From the NCBI GenBank assembly GCA_963837815.1, contig CAWIOS010000009.1, positions 901,900 through 965,899 on the forward strand: a stretch of 64,000 bases of DNA, given 5' to 3'. How positions within the stretch are numbered: the stretch's first letter is position 1; every line of letters begins with the position of its first letter. A program made the translations under genes and the position numbers. The notes below the pieces were generated by a model. The model saw only the letters and a program-made list of their open reading frames with translations, did not search any database and was not told where the DNA came from. This document shows positions 18,901-25,631 of this stretch, piece by piece. Source of the DNA: Fen-1273 sp963837815. GTDB taxonomy: Bacteria > Bacteroidota > Ignavibacteria > UBA10030 > UBA6906.

Positions 18901-20488
18901 GCAGCGTCCCGGGGAGTGCGCGGAGAACCCCGTTCACCCTGTCCCACGAGACGATTCCGCGGAGCTCGCGAAGCGTCCCCTCCGCGTAGCGCCCGGCGAT
19001 CATCCCGATCACGCCGTCGAACAGCGTGCGTGAAAGGTCCCTGTAGCAGTACGACTGCCGGACGAGCCTGTAGAGATCGTCCGGATCCCTCTCCTCCACG
19101 CTTACGGCGGCGACGATCTGCTGGGCGAGCACGTCCAGGCAGTTTTCCGGGATCGCGCTTTCTTCCACTTCGTGTGCGGCGATGCCGCCGGAGACCACGA
19201 CGGACTCGACAAGGTCCTCGCGGTGCGTGGGGAATATCCTCCCCTTGCTTGTGGCGGTGACGAGGTGCCCGGACCGGCCGATCCTCTGGAGGCCGCGGGC
19301 GATACCCCGCGGGGACTGGAGCTGTATGACGAGGTCGATGCTCCCGATATCGATGCCGAGTTCGAGCGAGGAGGTGGCGACGAGTCCCCTGATCTTCCCC
19401 TCCTTGAGGTCCGATTCCATATCCTCCCGGGCATCACGTGACATGCTCCCGTGGTACGCCCGGACCAGCGGCTCCCCGTCCGCGTCCTTCGGCGTTGCCC
19501 TGAGCGGTGCATGGAGGTTGATTGCCGCGGGAGCCGCGGCGCGCTCTTCCTCCGCGTCGCTCTCCTGCACCGGTCCCGCTGCCATGTCGTTCAGCGCAGC
19601 GGCGGCGCGTTCGGCGAGCCGCCTGTTGTTCACGAATATGAGCGTCGTCCTGTGGAGACGGACGAGCGCGAGGATCTCCGTGAATATGAGCGGCCAGACC
19701 CCTTCGGGGGTGAGGAGCGAAAAATCCGCCGGCGCGCACGCCACGCGTACGTCCATCGTTTTCCGGTGTCCCGCGTCGATGATGTTCACGCGGCGGGGGA
19801 CGAATGCGCTTCCCTCCGCATCCTGCCCCCCCAGGTACGCCGCGATCCGCTCCAGCGGTTTCTGCGTCGCGGAGAGTCCGATCCTCACGAATTCCTGCTC
19901 CGCCACCTCCTGGAGCCTTTCGAGAGAGAGTGAGAGGTGGACCCCCCGCTTGTTTCCGCACATGGCGTGGATCTCGTCGACGATGACGTACTGCACCGTG
20001 CGGAACATCCCCCGTGAGCGCCCGGATGTCAGCATCAGGTAGAGCGATTCGGGGGTCGTGATGAGTATGTCGGGGGGCTTCCTCTGCATCGCGGCGCGTG
20101 CAGTTTGCGGCGTGTCACCCGTCCTGATTCCCGTCCGGATCTTCGGAATGTCCAATCCCGATTCCGCCGCCGTGCGGCGGATCCCCTCCAGGGGTCCCTC
20201 GAGGTTTCGCCCGATATCGTTGTTGAGCGCCTTGAGCGGCGAGATATACAGAATTCTGACGCCTTCCGGGAGCTCCCCAGACAGGTGCTGTTCGACAAGG
20301 TGGTTGATGGCCCAGAGAAACGCCGCGAGCGTCTTCCCGGAACCCGTGGGGGCGAGTATGAGCGTGTTCTTCCCGGCGGAGATGCTCGGCCAGCCGAGCG
20401 TCTGCGGGGGGGTGGGAGAGCCGTATGTGCGGACGAACCAGTCCCGCACAGCGGGATGGAAATCGGCGAGCGTCCCTCGAGCATCCAT
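15950..20488 (-). CDS. lhr: ATP-dependent helicase Lhr (full-length, superfamily 2)
   Basis: 1512 residues, close to the ~1500 of full-length bacterial Lhr. Helicase motifs: LAPTGSGKT (46-53), YISPLKALNND (Ia), TTPESLY, VDEIHAMCGNKRG (DEIH 171-174), LSATQKPLERIA, ATSSLELGIDIGSID and QRIGRSGH. A WH/beta-sheet core follows, then a C-terminal half of ~600 residues typical of Lhr-CTD. The family translocates 3'-5' on ssDNA and unwinds RNA:DNA hybrids; its in vivo role is repair-related. A TTGCAA-N17-TAGATT promoter ends six bases before ATG 20488, so the mRNA may be leaderless. Confidence 0.93.
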   Translation of the reverse strand: MDARGTLADFHPAVRDWFVRTYGSPTPPQTLGWPSISAGKNTLILAPTGSGKTLAAFLWAINHLVEQHLSGELPEGVRILYISPLKALNNDIGRNLEGPLEGIRRTAAESGLDIPKIRTGIRTGDTPQTARAAMQRKPPDILITTPESLYLMLTSGRSRGMFRTVQYVIVDEIHAMCGNKRGVHLSLSLERLQEVAEQEFVRIGLSATQKPLERIAAYLGGQDAEGSAFVPRRVNIIDAGHRKTMDVRVACAPADFSLLTPEGVWPLIFTEILALVRLHRTTLIFVNNRRLAERAAAALNDMAAGPVQESDAEEERAAAPAAINLHAPLRATPKDADGEPLVRAYHGSMSRDAREDMESDLKEGKIRGLVATSSLELGIDIGSIDLVIQLQSPRGIARGLQRIGRSGHLVTATSKGRIFPTHREDLVESVVVSGGIAAHEVEESAIPENCLDVLAQQIVAAVSVEERDPDDLYRLVRQSYCYRDLSRTLFDGVIGMIAGRYAEGTLRELRGIVSWDRVNGVLRALPGTLRRAVTGGGTIADRGYYGVYLRDGKTKVGEVDEEFVYETRNGDTFILGSSVWRVEEIDANRITVSPAPGQPARMPFWKGEGIGRSYELGVQVGRFRRAMEESLDAPDSLSRLRNSYPIDSRAAWNIREYFRRQRDSTGVIPHDCRILVESFRDEIGDPRLVIHSSFGRRVNGLLGLFAARRMHDLTGTEPQMLYNDDGILLRSADADSLPPDIFDRIDPEEARSVVLDEVLASPLFGGQFRQNASRALLMPRTAPGKRTPLWLQRLRAADILQIARRYDDFPIVIETVREILNDVLDFGHFTEILRGIAGGAIAVEHAATEIPSPFAASLIFDFIAVYMYQSDQPREDRLSQYLAVNREILGEIIDKDTLSSLVRPEAVEFVDARLQHRADGTRARSPEELMEIFLRIGDLTDDEVRARCDGDHLAILRTLKEDGRIVQVAFADGPRWIAAEEKELYAPPDSPRNAAFLVGRYVQNHGPLTSAEIGRRFGTEAASAERIAAALADSNEMIRGNFTARGEYPEWCHRGTLESIHRQTISLLRHEITPSAPAEFASFLFRWQGVRGAGKGIDIASALGRLEGLPLPAEVWERDILRARVSDITSEALTRFTSGGYGAWVGSGAGRIRFIFRGNGGLYVEPGTPGNPGAEGNEAGGRLREPARRILEYIGKSGASFFSDVREGTGLSLEGMNGGIAELFWNGIVTNDVFAEVTAVRRPAHSDEPEHYERIELVNPRRAPQRGRIMQAARRALRQVPGWTGRWSLVRTPGLMGDPPAPGERARAQAGLLLERYGIVAREFHPREDLLPWGMIAQELARMELKGEIRRGYFIEGLSGMQFALPSAVEELRKMRSERPRPAVVLLNACDPANPYGPGFAIPPGQKGGTPLRAPRAASVYIAFEGGRPFLLFESSGTRIRSIGNPAPETVREGLELFIGLMKLPGPVRPFREIVVEYCDDVRPAESPLGAALGALGFVRDSNQTMRRDEYS

Positions 20489-20494
20489 AACGCG

Positions 20495-20523
20495 AATCTA
20501 GCGTAATTCGTCCGTTTTTGCAA
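20495..20523 (-). promoter_or_regulatory. Promoter of lhr, candidate leaderless start
   Basis: Minus strand TTGCAA (20523-20518), 17-base spacer, TAGATT (20500-20495). Only six bases separate the -10 box from the lhr ATG, leaving no room for a ribosome-binding site. Confidence 0.55.
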
Positions 20524-20587
20524 CAATTGAACGGACCGGGCGTATAGTAATGCGGTACACTTCTCCTCTCCTTTCCGGAGCCTTTCC

Positions 20588-21679
20588 ATGAAAAAGAAAA
20601 TCATGTTTTCGTCCATCGGCGCCGTGGTGCTCGTGGTGGCGGCGTTCTTTCTCTTTGGCGGTTCAAAAAAAGGGGACGACGCCGGCGTTCCCCGCGTGAA
20701 GGTCACGAAGGGGAACATCATCGACAAGGCGCTTGCCGTCGGGACGATCGAGCCGGAGAACGAGATCTCCGTCAAGTCGAAAGTTTCGGGGGCGGTCAGC
20801 AGGATTTTCGCGGACGCCGGAACGTTTGTCAGGGCGGGCCAACCTCTCCTGGAGGTCAGGCCGGACCCGACCCCGCTTGAGCTCGCGGAGGCCAAGCGGA
20901 ACCTCCAGCTCTCGCAGGTGGATCTCGATAATGCGGCGAAGGACAAGGTCCGGCAGGACACGCTTGTTGCGAAGCGTCTGATTTCCCCCAAGGACTATGA
21001 GGACTTCCAGCGGCACTACGAGCAATCGGAGCTCACCGTCAGCCTGAACAATGAGCGCCTGCAGCTCCTGGAAAGCGGGCGCGTGAAGATCGGGGGGGTG
21101 GAGATCGAGTCGATCGTGAAGGCGCCGATCGACGGGTTCGTCCTGAAGAAAACGGTGGAGGTCGGGGATCCCGTCACGCCGCTCACGACGTACCAGGAGG
21201 GGACGGTCCTCATGAAGATGGCAAACATGGACCGGCTCCTGTTCAAGGGCACGGTCGATGAGATCGACGTCGGGCGCATGAAGGAGGGGATGCCCGCGGA
21301 AATCAAGGTCGGCGCGCTCCCGACGGACAGGGTCACGGGAACGCTGACGAAGATCTCGCTGAAGGCGGAGAAGAAGGAGAATGCGACCGTGTTTCCGATA
21401 GAGATCGCGATCCCCCGGGCGTCCAACAGCGTCCTGCGTGCGGGGTACTCCGCGAACGCAAGCGTGATCATCCGGCACAAGGACAGCGTCCTTGTGATCC
21501 CGGAGCGGGTCGTCACGTTCAGGAACGATTCGGCGTTTGTCCGGGTCCCCCTGGGCGATGGGAAGGACGAGGAACGCTGTATCAAAACCGGGCTGAGTGA
21601 CGCCATCACGATCGAGGTGGCGGAGGGGCTGAAGGAGGGGGACGAGGTGCTCGAAAAGCCGGTCAAGAAGATCGAATAG
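20588..21679 (+). CDS. MacA/HlyD-family periplasmic adaptor protein
   Basis: 363 residues. An N-terminal signal anchor (IGAVVLVVAAFFLFGG) is followed by a split biotinyl-lipoyl domain (VSGAVSRIFADAGTFVRAGQPLLEV and APIDGFVLKKTVEVGDPV), a short helical hairpin between the halves, and beta-barrel and membrane-proximal domains (ANMDRLLFKGTVDEIDVGRM; VLVIPERVVTF). Adaptors of this kind join an inner-membrane transporter to an outer-membrane channel. The two FtsX-type permeases downstream in the same operon make a MacAB-like exporter likely. No outer-membrane TolC-type gene is adjacent. Confidence 0.9.
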   Translation: MKKKIMFSSIGAVVLVVAAFFLFGGSKKGDDAGVPRVKVTKGNIIDKALAVGTIEPENEISVKSKVSGAVSRIFADAGTFVRAGQPLLEVRPDPTPLELAEAKRNLQLSQVDLDNAAKDKVRQDTLVAKRLISPKDYEDFQRHYEQSELTVSLNNERLQLLESGRVKIGGVEIESIVKAPIDGFVLKKTVEVGDPVTPLTTYQEGTVLMKMANMDRLLFKGTVDEIDVGRMKEGMPAEIKVGALPTDRVTGTLTKISLKAEKKENATVFPIEIAIPRASNSVLRAGYSANASVIIRHKDSVLVIPERVVTFRNDSAFVRVPLGDGKDEERCIKTGLSDAITIEVAEGLKEGDEVLEKPVKKIE

Positions 21680-21685
21680 GACGCC

Positions 21686-22921
21686 ATGGACTCCCTGCGG
21701 ACGACAATAAGCGAATTCCTGCGCGACATGAGGGCACAGAAGCTCCGGACGTTTCTGACGGTATTCGGCATCGTCTGGGGAACCGTGGCGATTGTCGTCC
21801 TTCTCGCTTTCGGCATGGGATTCAAACGCCAGCTTGCGATCAACATGCACGGGATCGGCGAGAGCGTGGCGATCATGTTTCCCGGGCGGACGACGAAGCC
21901 GTTCGAGGGATTCGGGATCGGCCGCCCCGTGAGTTTTCTTGAAGACGACGCCCGTCTCCTCGCGACGCAGGTCCCGGGGATCGGGCGCGTGAGTCCCGAG
22001 TATTCCGCCGGGGATGCGCAGGTCCGGCTCGGCGAAAACATAACAAACACGCTTGTCTCGGGCATCTACCCCGTCTACGCCGAGATGCGCAGCATCATCC
22101 CCGAGCCGGGAGGGAGGTTCATCGACGACGTCGACATGAAGGACCGGAAGCGGGTGGCCCTGATCGGTGACGAGGTGAAGCGTCTCCTGTTCGGCGAGGG
22201 TGAGGCGGTGGGGAAGGTCGTCATGGTCGACAATGTTCCCTTCCTCGTCGTGGGGGTGATGCAGAAGAAGACGCAGAGTTCGTCGTACAACCGGCGCGAC
22301 CAGGACAGAGTCTTCATCCCCGCATCGACGTTTGCCTCCGTGTTCGGCGCGGTGCACGTCAATAACATCATCTACACGCCGAAGGACCCGCGACAGGCTG
22401 AACAGGTGCAGGACCAGGTCCGGACGATCCTGGGGAAGAAATACAGGTTCGACCCGACGGACAGGGACGCCGTGTGGATCTGGGATACGTCGGAATTCGA
22501 CAAGTTCCTGTTTTACTTCTTCCTGGCGTTCAATCTCTTCATGGGCCTGATTGGCAGCTTTACGCTCGGCGTGGGGGGGATCGGGGTCGCCAACATCATG
22601 TACATCGTTGTGCAGGAGCGCGTCAAGGAGATCGGGGTCCGGCGCGCCGTGGGGGCGCGGCGGAGCTCGATCCTTTCCCAGTTCTTTGCCGAGACGTTTT
22701 TCATCATTGCGATCGGCTCGTCGATAGGGTTTCTGATCGCCTGGGGGATCACGATCGTGATGCGGTACATCCCGATAAAGGAGTATGTCGGCACGCCGGA
22801 GATCTCCGTAACGGTCGCGCTTGCGACGGTTGTCGTCCTTGCGATGATCGGGCTCGCGGCGGGACTCTTCCCGGCCCGCCGCGCGGCCGGCCTGAATGTT
22901 GTCGAATGCCTGCGGTCCTGA
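21686..22921 (+). CDS. MacB/FtsX-type ABC transporter permease (first of two)
   Basis: 411 residues, starting six bases after the adaptor gene. It has one N-terminal membrane helix (LRTFLTVFGIVWGTVAIVVLLAFG), a large periplasmic core domain (~50-275) and three C-terminal helices with the FtsX signature (GVGGIGVANIMYIVVQERVK, EIGVRRAVGARRSSIL). There is no nucleotide-binding domain, so a separate ATPase is required. The C-terminal PARRAAGLNVVECLRS is repeated twice more just downstream of the stop codon. Confidence 0.9.
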   Translation: MDSLRTTISEFLRDMRAQKLRTFLTVFGIVWGTVAIVVLLAFGMGFKRQLAINMHGIGESVAIMFPGRTTKPFEGFGIGRPVSFLEDDARLLATQVPGIGRVSPEYSAGDAQVRLGENITNTLVSGIYPVYAEMRSIIPEPGGRFIDDVDMKDRKRVALIGDEVKRLLFGEGEAVGKVVMVDNVPFLVVGVMQKKTQSSSYNRRDQDRVFIPASTFASVFGAVHVNNIIYTPKDPRQAEQVQDQVRTILGKKYRFDPTDRDAVWIWDTSEFDKFLFYFFLAFNLFMGLIGSFTLGVGGIGVANIMYIVVQERVKEIGVRRAVGARRSSILSQFFAETFFIIAIGSSIGFLIAWGITIVMRYIPIKEYVGTPEISVTVALATVVVLAMIGLAAGLFPARRAAGLNVVECLRS

Positions 22922-23069
22922 GCGGCTTCGCGCGGCCCGCCGCGCGTCAAATCTGAACGTTGTCGAATGTCTGCGCTCCTGACTGAGTGTCGCGCGGCCC
23001 GCCGCGCGGCCGGCCTGAATGTCGTCGAATGCCTGCGGTCCTGAGCGGCTCCGCGCGGGCCCGCCGCCA
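22872..23069 (+). repeat. Tandem ~61-bp repeats of the permease 3' end
   Basis: Units begin near 22872, 22933 and 22995, with a partial fourth near 23056. Each full unit encodes, in one frame, (A/P)ARRA..LNVVECLRS followed by TGA. The first lies inside the permease gene; the second and third are orphan tails. Unit 2 differs from units 1 and 3 by Ala-Gly to Ser-Asn and by synonymous changes (TGC/TGT, CGG/CGC), as if from a paralogous permease gene. The repeats fill the 174-base gap between the two permease genes. Confidence 0.85.
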
Positions 23070-23095
23070 CACCACTGAAGGGAAAAGAGGGAGCT

Positions 23096-24334
23096 ATGTG
23101 GCTCGAACTCCTCCGTGAATTCTTCCAGGACATGAAAGCCCAGCGCACGCGGGCGTTTCTGACGATCGTCGCGATCACATGGGGGACTGTCGCCGTTGTC
23201 CTGCTCATGTCGTTCGGCGAGGGGCTGGGGATCCAGATGGAGAACGGCCTCGTGAACGCCGGCAACAGGATCATGATCCTCTACGGTGGGGAGACCGGGA
23301 AGCAGTACGAGGGGATGGCAAAGGGGCGGAAGATCCGGCTAGTCGAGGACGACGCGCTCCTTCTCCGCCAGGCGATCCCCGGTATTGCGATGATAAGCCC
23401 CCAGTACAGGAACAACGTGAGCCTGACCCGGGGAAAATTCACGACGTCGACCGAGTGCGAGGGCGTCAACCCCATGTTCGAAGAGATGCGGCGGATGTAC
23501 CCGGCCTCCGGAGGCCGGTTCCTCGATGAAATGGATCTCATCCAGCAGCGCCGTTCACTCGTCCTGGGGGGGAAAATCGCGGAGGACATATTCGGCAAGG
23601 ATGATCCTGTCGGCCAGACTATTGCGTTTGACGGCATGCCGTTTACCGTGGTCGGCGTTCTCCAGCGGAAGCTCCAGACGGCGATGAACAACGGTCCCGA
23701 CGACGAGAGGGCGATCATCCCGTATTCCACGTTCCGCACGATGTACGGGAACGAGCACGTGAACTCGATCGTCGTCCGTCCCGCCGATCCCTCCCGCCAG
23801 GAGGAACTGAAGAAGGAGATCTTCCGCGTCCTGGCGCGCAAGTACAACTTCGACCCCACGGACGACCGGACGCTGTTCATCTGGGACTTCATCGAGGCGG
23901 AGAAAATCGGGGAGAAGATCGCGCTCGGGGTGACGATATTTCTCGGGTCGGTGGGGCTTCTCACGCTTCTCATCGCCGGAGTCGGCGTCGCGAACGTCAT
24001 GTACGTCGTTGTCAAGGAACGGACGCATGACATCGGGGTCAAGATGGCCCTGGGCGCCCGCAAGAGTTACATTCACGCGCAGATCGTATTCGAGGCGCTC
24101 TTTCTTTCGTTCCTCGGGGGAGGGATAGGGACGCTGATCTCGGTGGCCGTCATCGGTGCAGTCAGGCTTATTCCCGCGAGCGGTCCCATGCAATTCCTCG
24201 GGCGCCCCGTCCTCTCCCCCGCGATCATGATCATCACCGCGGCGATACTCGGTGCGATTGGTCTTCTCGCCGGATTCTTCCCCGCCCGGCGCGCGGCGGC
24301 CGTCGACCCCGTCGAATCTCTCCGCTACGAATAG
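23096..24334 (+). CDS. MacB/FtsX-type ABC transporter permease (second of two)
   Basis: 412 residues from ATG 23096, after GAGGGAG. Architecture matches the first permease: an N-terminal helix (RAFLTIVAITWGTVAVVLLMSFG), a periplasmic domain, and three C-terminal helices with GVGVANVMYVVVKERTHD and IGVKMALGARKSYI. It ends in FPARRAAAVDPVESLRYE, the usual FtsX tail. The pair probably forms a heterodimer served by the MacA-like adaptor; the ATPase must be encoded elsewhere. Confidence 0.9.
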   Translation: MWLELLREFFQDMKAQRTRAFLTIVAITWGTVAVVLLMSFGEGLGIQMENGLVNAGNRIMILYGGETGKQYEGMAKGRKIRLVEDDALLLRQAIPGIAMISPQYRNNVSLTRGKFTTSTECEGVNPMFEEMRRMYPASGGRFLDEMDLIQQRRSLVLGGKIAEDIFGKDDPVGQTIAFDGMPFTVVGVLQRKLQTAMNNGPDDERAIIPYSTFRTMYGNEHVNSIVVRPADPSRQEELKKEIFRVLARKYNFDPTDDRTLFIWDFIEAEKIGEKIALGVTIFLGSVGLLTLLIAGVGVANVMYVVVKERTHDIGVKMALGARKSYIHAQIVFEALFLSFLGGGIGTLISVAVIGAVRLIPASGPMQFLGRPVLSPAIMIITAAILGAIGLLAGFFPARRAAAVDPVESLRYE

Positions 24335-24343
24335 CCCGTGCAC

Positions 24344-24368
24344 GGGAGGGGTGCTCAGGGCCCCTCCC
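24344..24368 (+). terminator. Hairpin after the transporter operon
   Basis: 8-bp stem GGGAGGGG (24344-24351) / CCCCTCCC (24361-24368), 9-base loop, followed by a C/T-rich but not pure T tail. Confidence 0.5.
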
Positions 24369-24395
24369 GCCCCTTCTGCGCCTTCCCCCGTGAAT

Positions 24396-24424
24396 TTGAT
24401 TCGATCGATCAATGTTAGTACATT
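24396..24424 (+). promoter_or_regulatory. Promoter for the thioredoxin-like gene pair
   Basis: TTGATT (24396-24401), 17-base spacer, TACATT (24419-24424), 49 bases before ATG 24474. Confidence 0.5.
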
Positions 24425-24473
24425 ATTTCTCTGTGCCGTTTCACGTGAACCTGGTATCTGAAGGGAGAACCGG

Positions 24474-24980
24474 ATGAACCGCCTTGTACTGTACGTCCTG
24501 CTTCTTGCCGCCGCAATGAGCATTGTCACCGATCGTGCGCCTGCGCAGGATGCGGCGAAGGGTGCGCGGACGCCGGGATATGTCCCGGCCGGGCGGTTCG
24601 ATCCCTCGCGCGACGCGGCCGCCGATATCAAAAGCGCGGTCGCCGAGGCCGGCCGCACGGGACGCCGTGTGCTTCTTGACGTGGGGGGAGAGTGGTGCAT
24701 CTGGTGCCGGAGGCTCGATACGCTCTTCACGATCCATGCTGAGCTTGAGAAGTACAGGGAGGCGCATTACGTTGTCGTGAAAGTGAACTGGAGCCCGGAA
24801 AATAAGAACGAGGGGGTTCTTTCCCGCTACCCGCCCGTCAGGGGATATCCTCACCTGTTCGTTCTCGAAAGCGACGGCACACTTCTGCATTCGCAGGACA
24901 CCGGGGAGCTTGAAAATGGGAAAGGGCATGACCCGGAGAAGGTGATGGCGTTCCTGAGGGCCTGGGCCCCGAAGGACTGA
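24474..24980 (+). CDS. Exported thioredoxin-fold protein with CIWC motif
   Basis: 168 residues with a signal peptide (LVLYVLLLAAAMSIV..APAQ). LLDVGGEWCIWCRRLD places the redox CxxC at Cys75/Cys78, followed by a thioredoxin fold ending YPHLFVLESDGTLLHSQDTG with the cis-Pro region. The motif is closer to the DUF255/SoxW-like WC-x-WC group than to thioredoxin CGPC. It is probably a periplasmic thiol oxidoreductase. A second thioredoxin-like gene follows. Confidence 0.82.
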   Translation: MNRLVLYVLLLAAAMSIVTDRAPAQDAAKGARTPGYVPAGRFDPSRDAAADIKSAVAEAGRTGRRVLLDVGGEWCIWCRRLDTLFTIHAELEKYREAHYVVVKVNWSPENKNEGVLSRYPPVRGYPHLFVLESDGTLLHSQDTGELENGKGHDPEKVMAFLRAWAPKD

Positions 24981-25085
24981 CATGCGCGGCGCGGGAGGAT
25001 GAACCGGATTGCGCTGTCCGATGTTCAAGTGGTGGCGGGCAGCGGCCCGGCCGCGGAGACGATATTCACAACAGGAGGAGTACCG

Positions 25086-25571
25086 ATGCGAGGAATCCGA
25101 GGTGCAGGAATTGTTCTGGCGTTTGCGTTATTGACCGCTCCGTCGGCCCCCGGTCAGGGGAAAGAGACGGCGCCCAATTTCAAGCTGAAAAACGCCGCGG
25201 GAGAGCCGGTGGAACTTGCGAAGCTCCACGGAAAAGTCGTCGTTGTGAATTTCTGGGCGACGTGGTGCGGGCCCTGCCGTGCGGAGATTCCGGGGATGCT
25301 CGACATTTATCAGAAATACAGGGGGAAGGGGCTGGAGATCGTAGGCATCTCCGTTGATCAGGACGGCTGGGGTGCGATCACGCCGTTCGTCAAGAAACTC
25401 AACATCACGTATCCCGTGGTTCTCGGAAACGGGGAGGTGACGGATGCGTACGGGGGTATCGATGCGATTCCGACGACATTCTTCGTCGACAGGAACGGCA
25501 AAGTCCTCCAGCGTCACGTCGGGTATATGTCAAAAGACGATTTTGAAAAGGCGGTGCGGAGTTTCCTCTGA
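25086..25571 (+). CDS. TlpA/ResA-like periplasmic thioredoxin
   Basis: 161 residues from ATG 25086, with AGGAGG seven bases upstream; the frame is open to 24999 but without a start signal. Signal peptide (IVLAFALLTAPSAPGQ), then the redoxin fold: APNFKLKNAAGEPVELAKL, VVVNFWATWCGPCRAE (Cys61/Cys64), IVGISVDQDGW and the cis-Pro IPTTFFVDRNGKV. TlpA/ResA proteins reduce apocytochrome c or other exported thiols; a heme c protein is encoded at 61635. Confidence 0.9.
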   Translation: MRGIRGAGIVLAFALLTAPSAPGQGKETAPNFKLKNAAGEPVELAKLHGKVVVVNFWATWCGPCRAEIPGMLDIYQKYRGKGLEIVGISVDQDGWGAITPFVKKLNITYPVVLGNGEVTDAYGGIDAIPTTFFVDRNGKVLQRHVGYMSKDDFEKAVRSFL

Positions 25572-25599
25572 TCGTTCCCCGCTTCAGGCTCCTTTCATG

Positions 25600-25630
25600 C
25601 GCCCCCTGCGATATCTGACGGGGGGCGTTT
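25600..25630 (+). terminator. Terminator after the TlpA-like gene
   Basis: Stem CGCCCCC (25600-25606) / GGGGGCG (25621-25627), then TTTCTT. It sits between convergent genes and may work in both directions. Confidence 0.65.
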
Positions 25631-25631
25631 C

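Noticed and set aside
22872..23069. CRISPR-like direct repeats
   Set aside because: Units are contiguous without spacers and encode the permease C-terminus; there are no cas genes.
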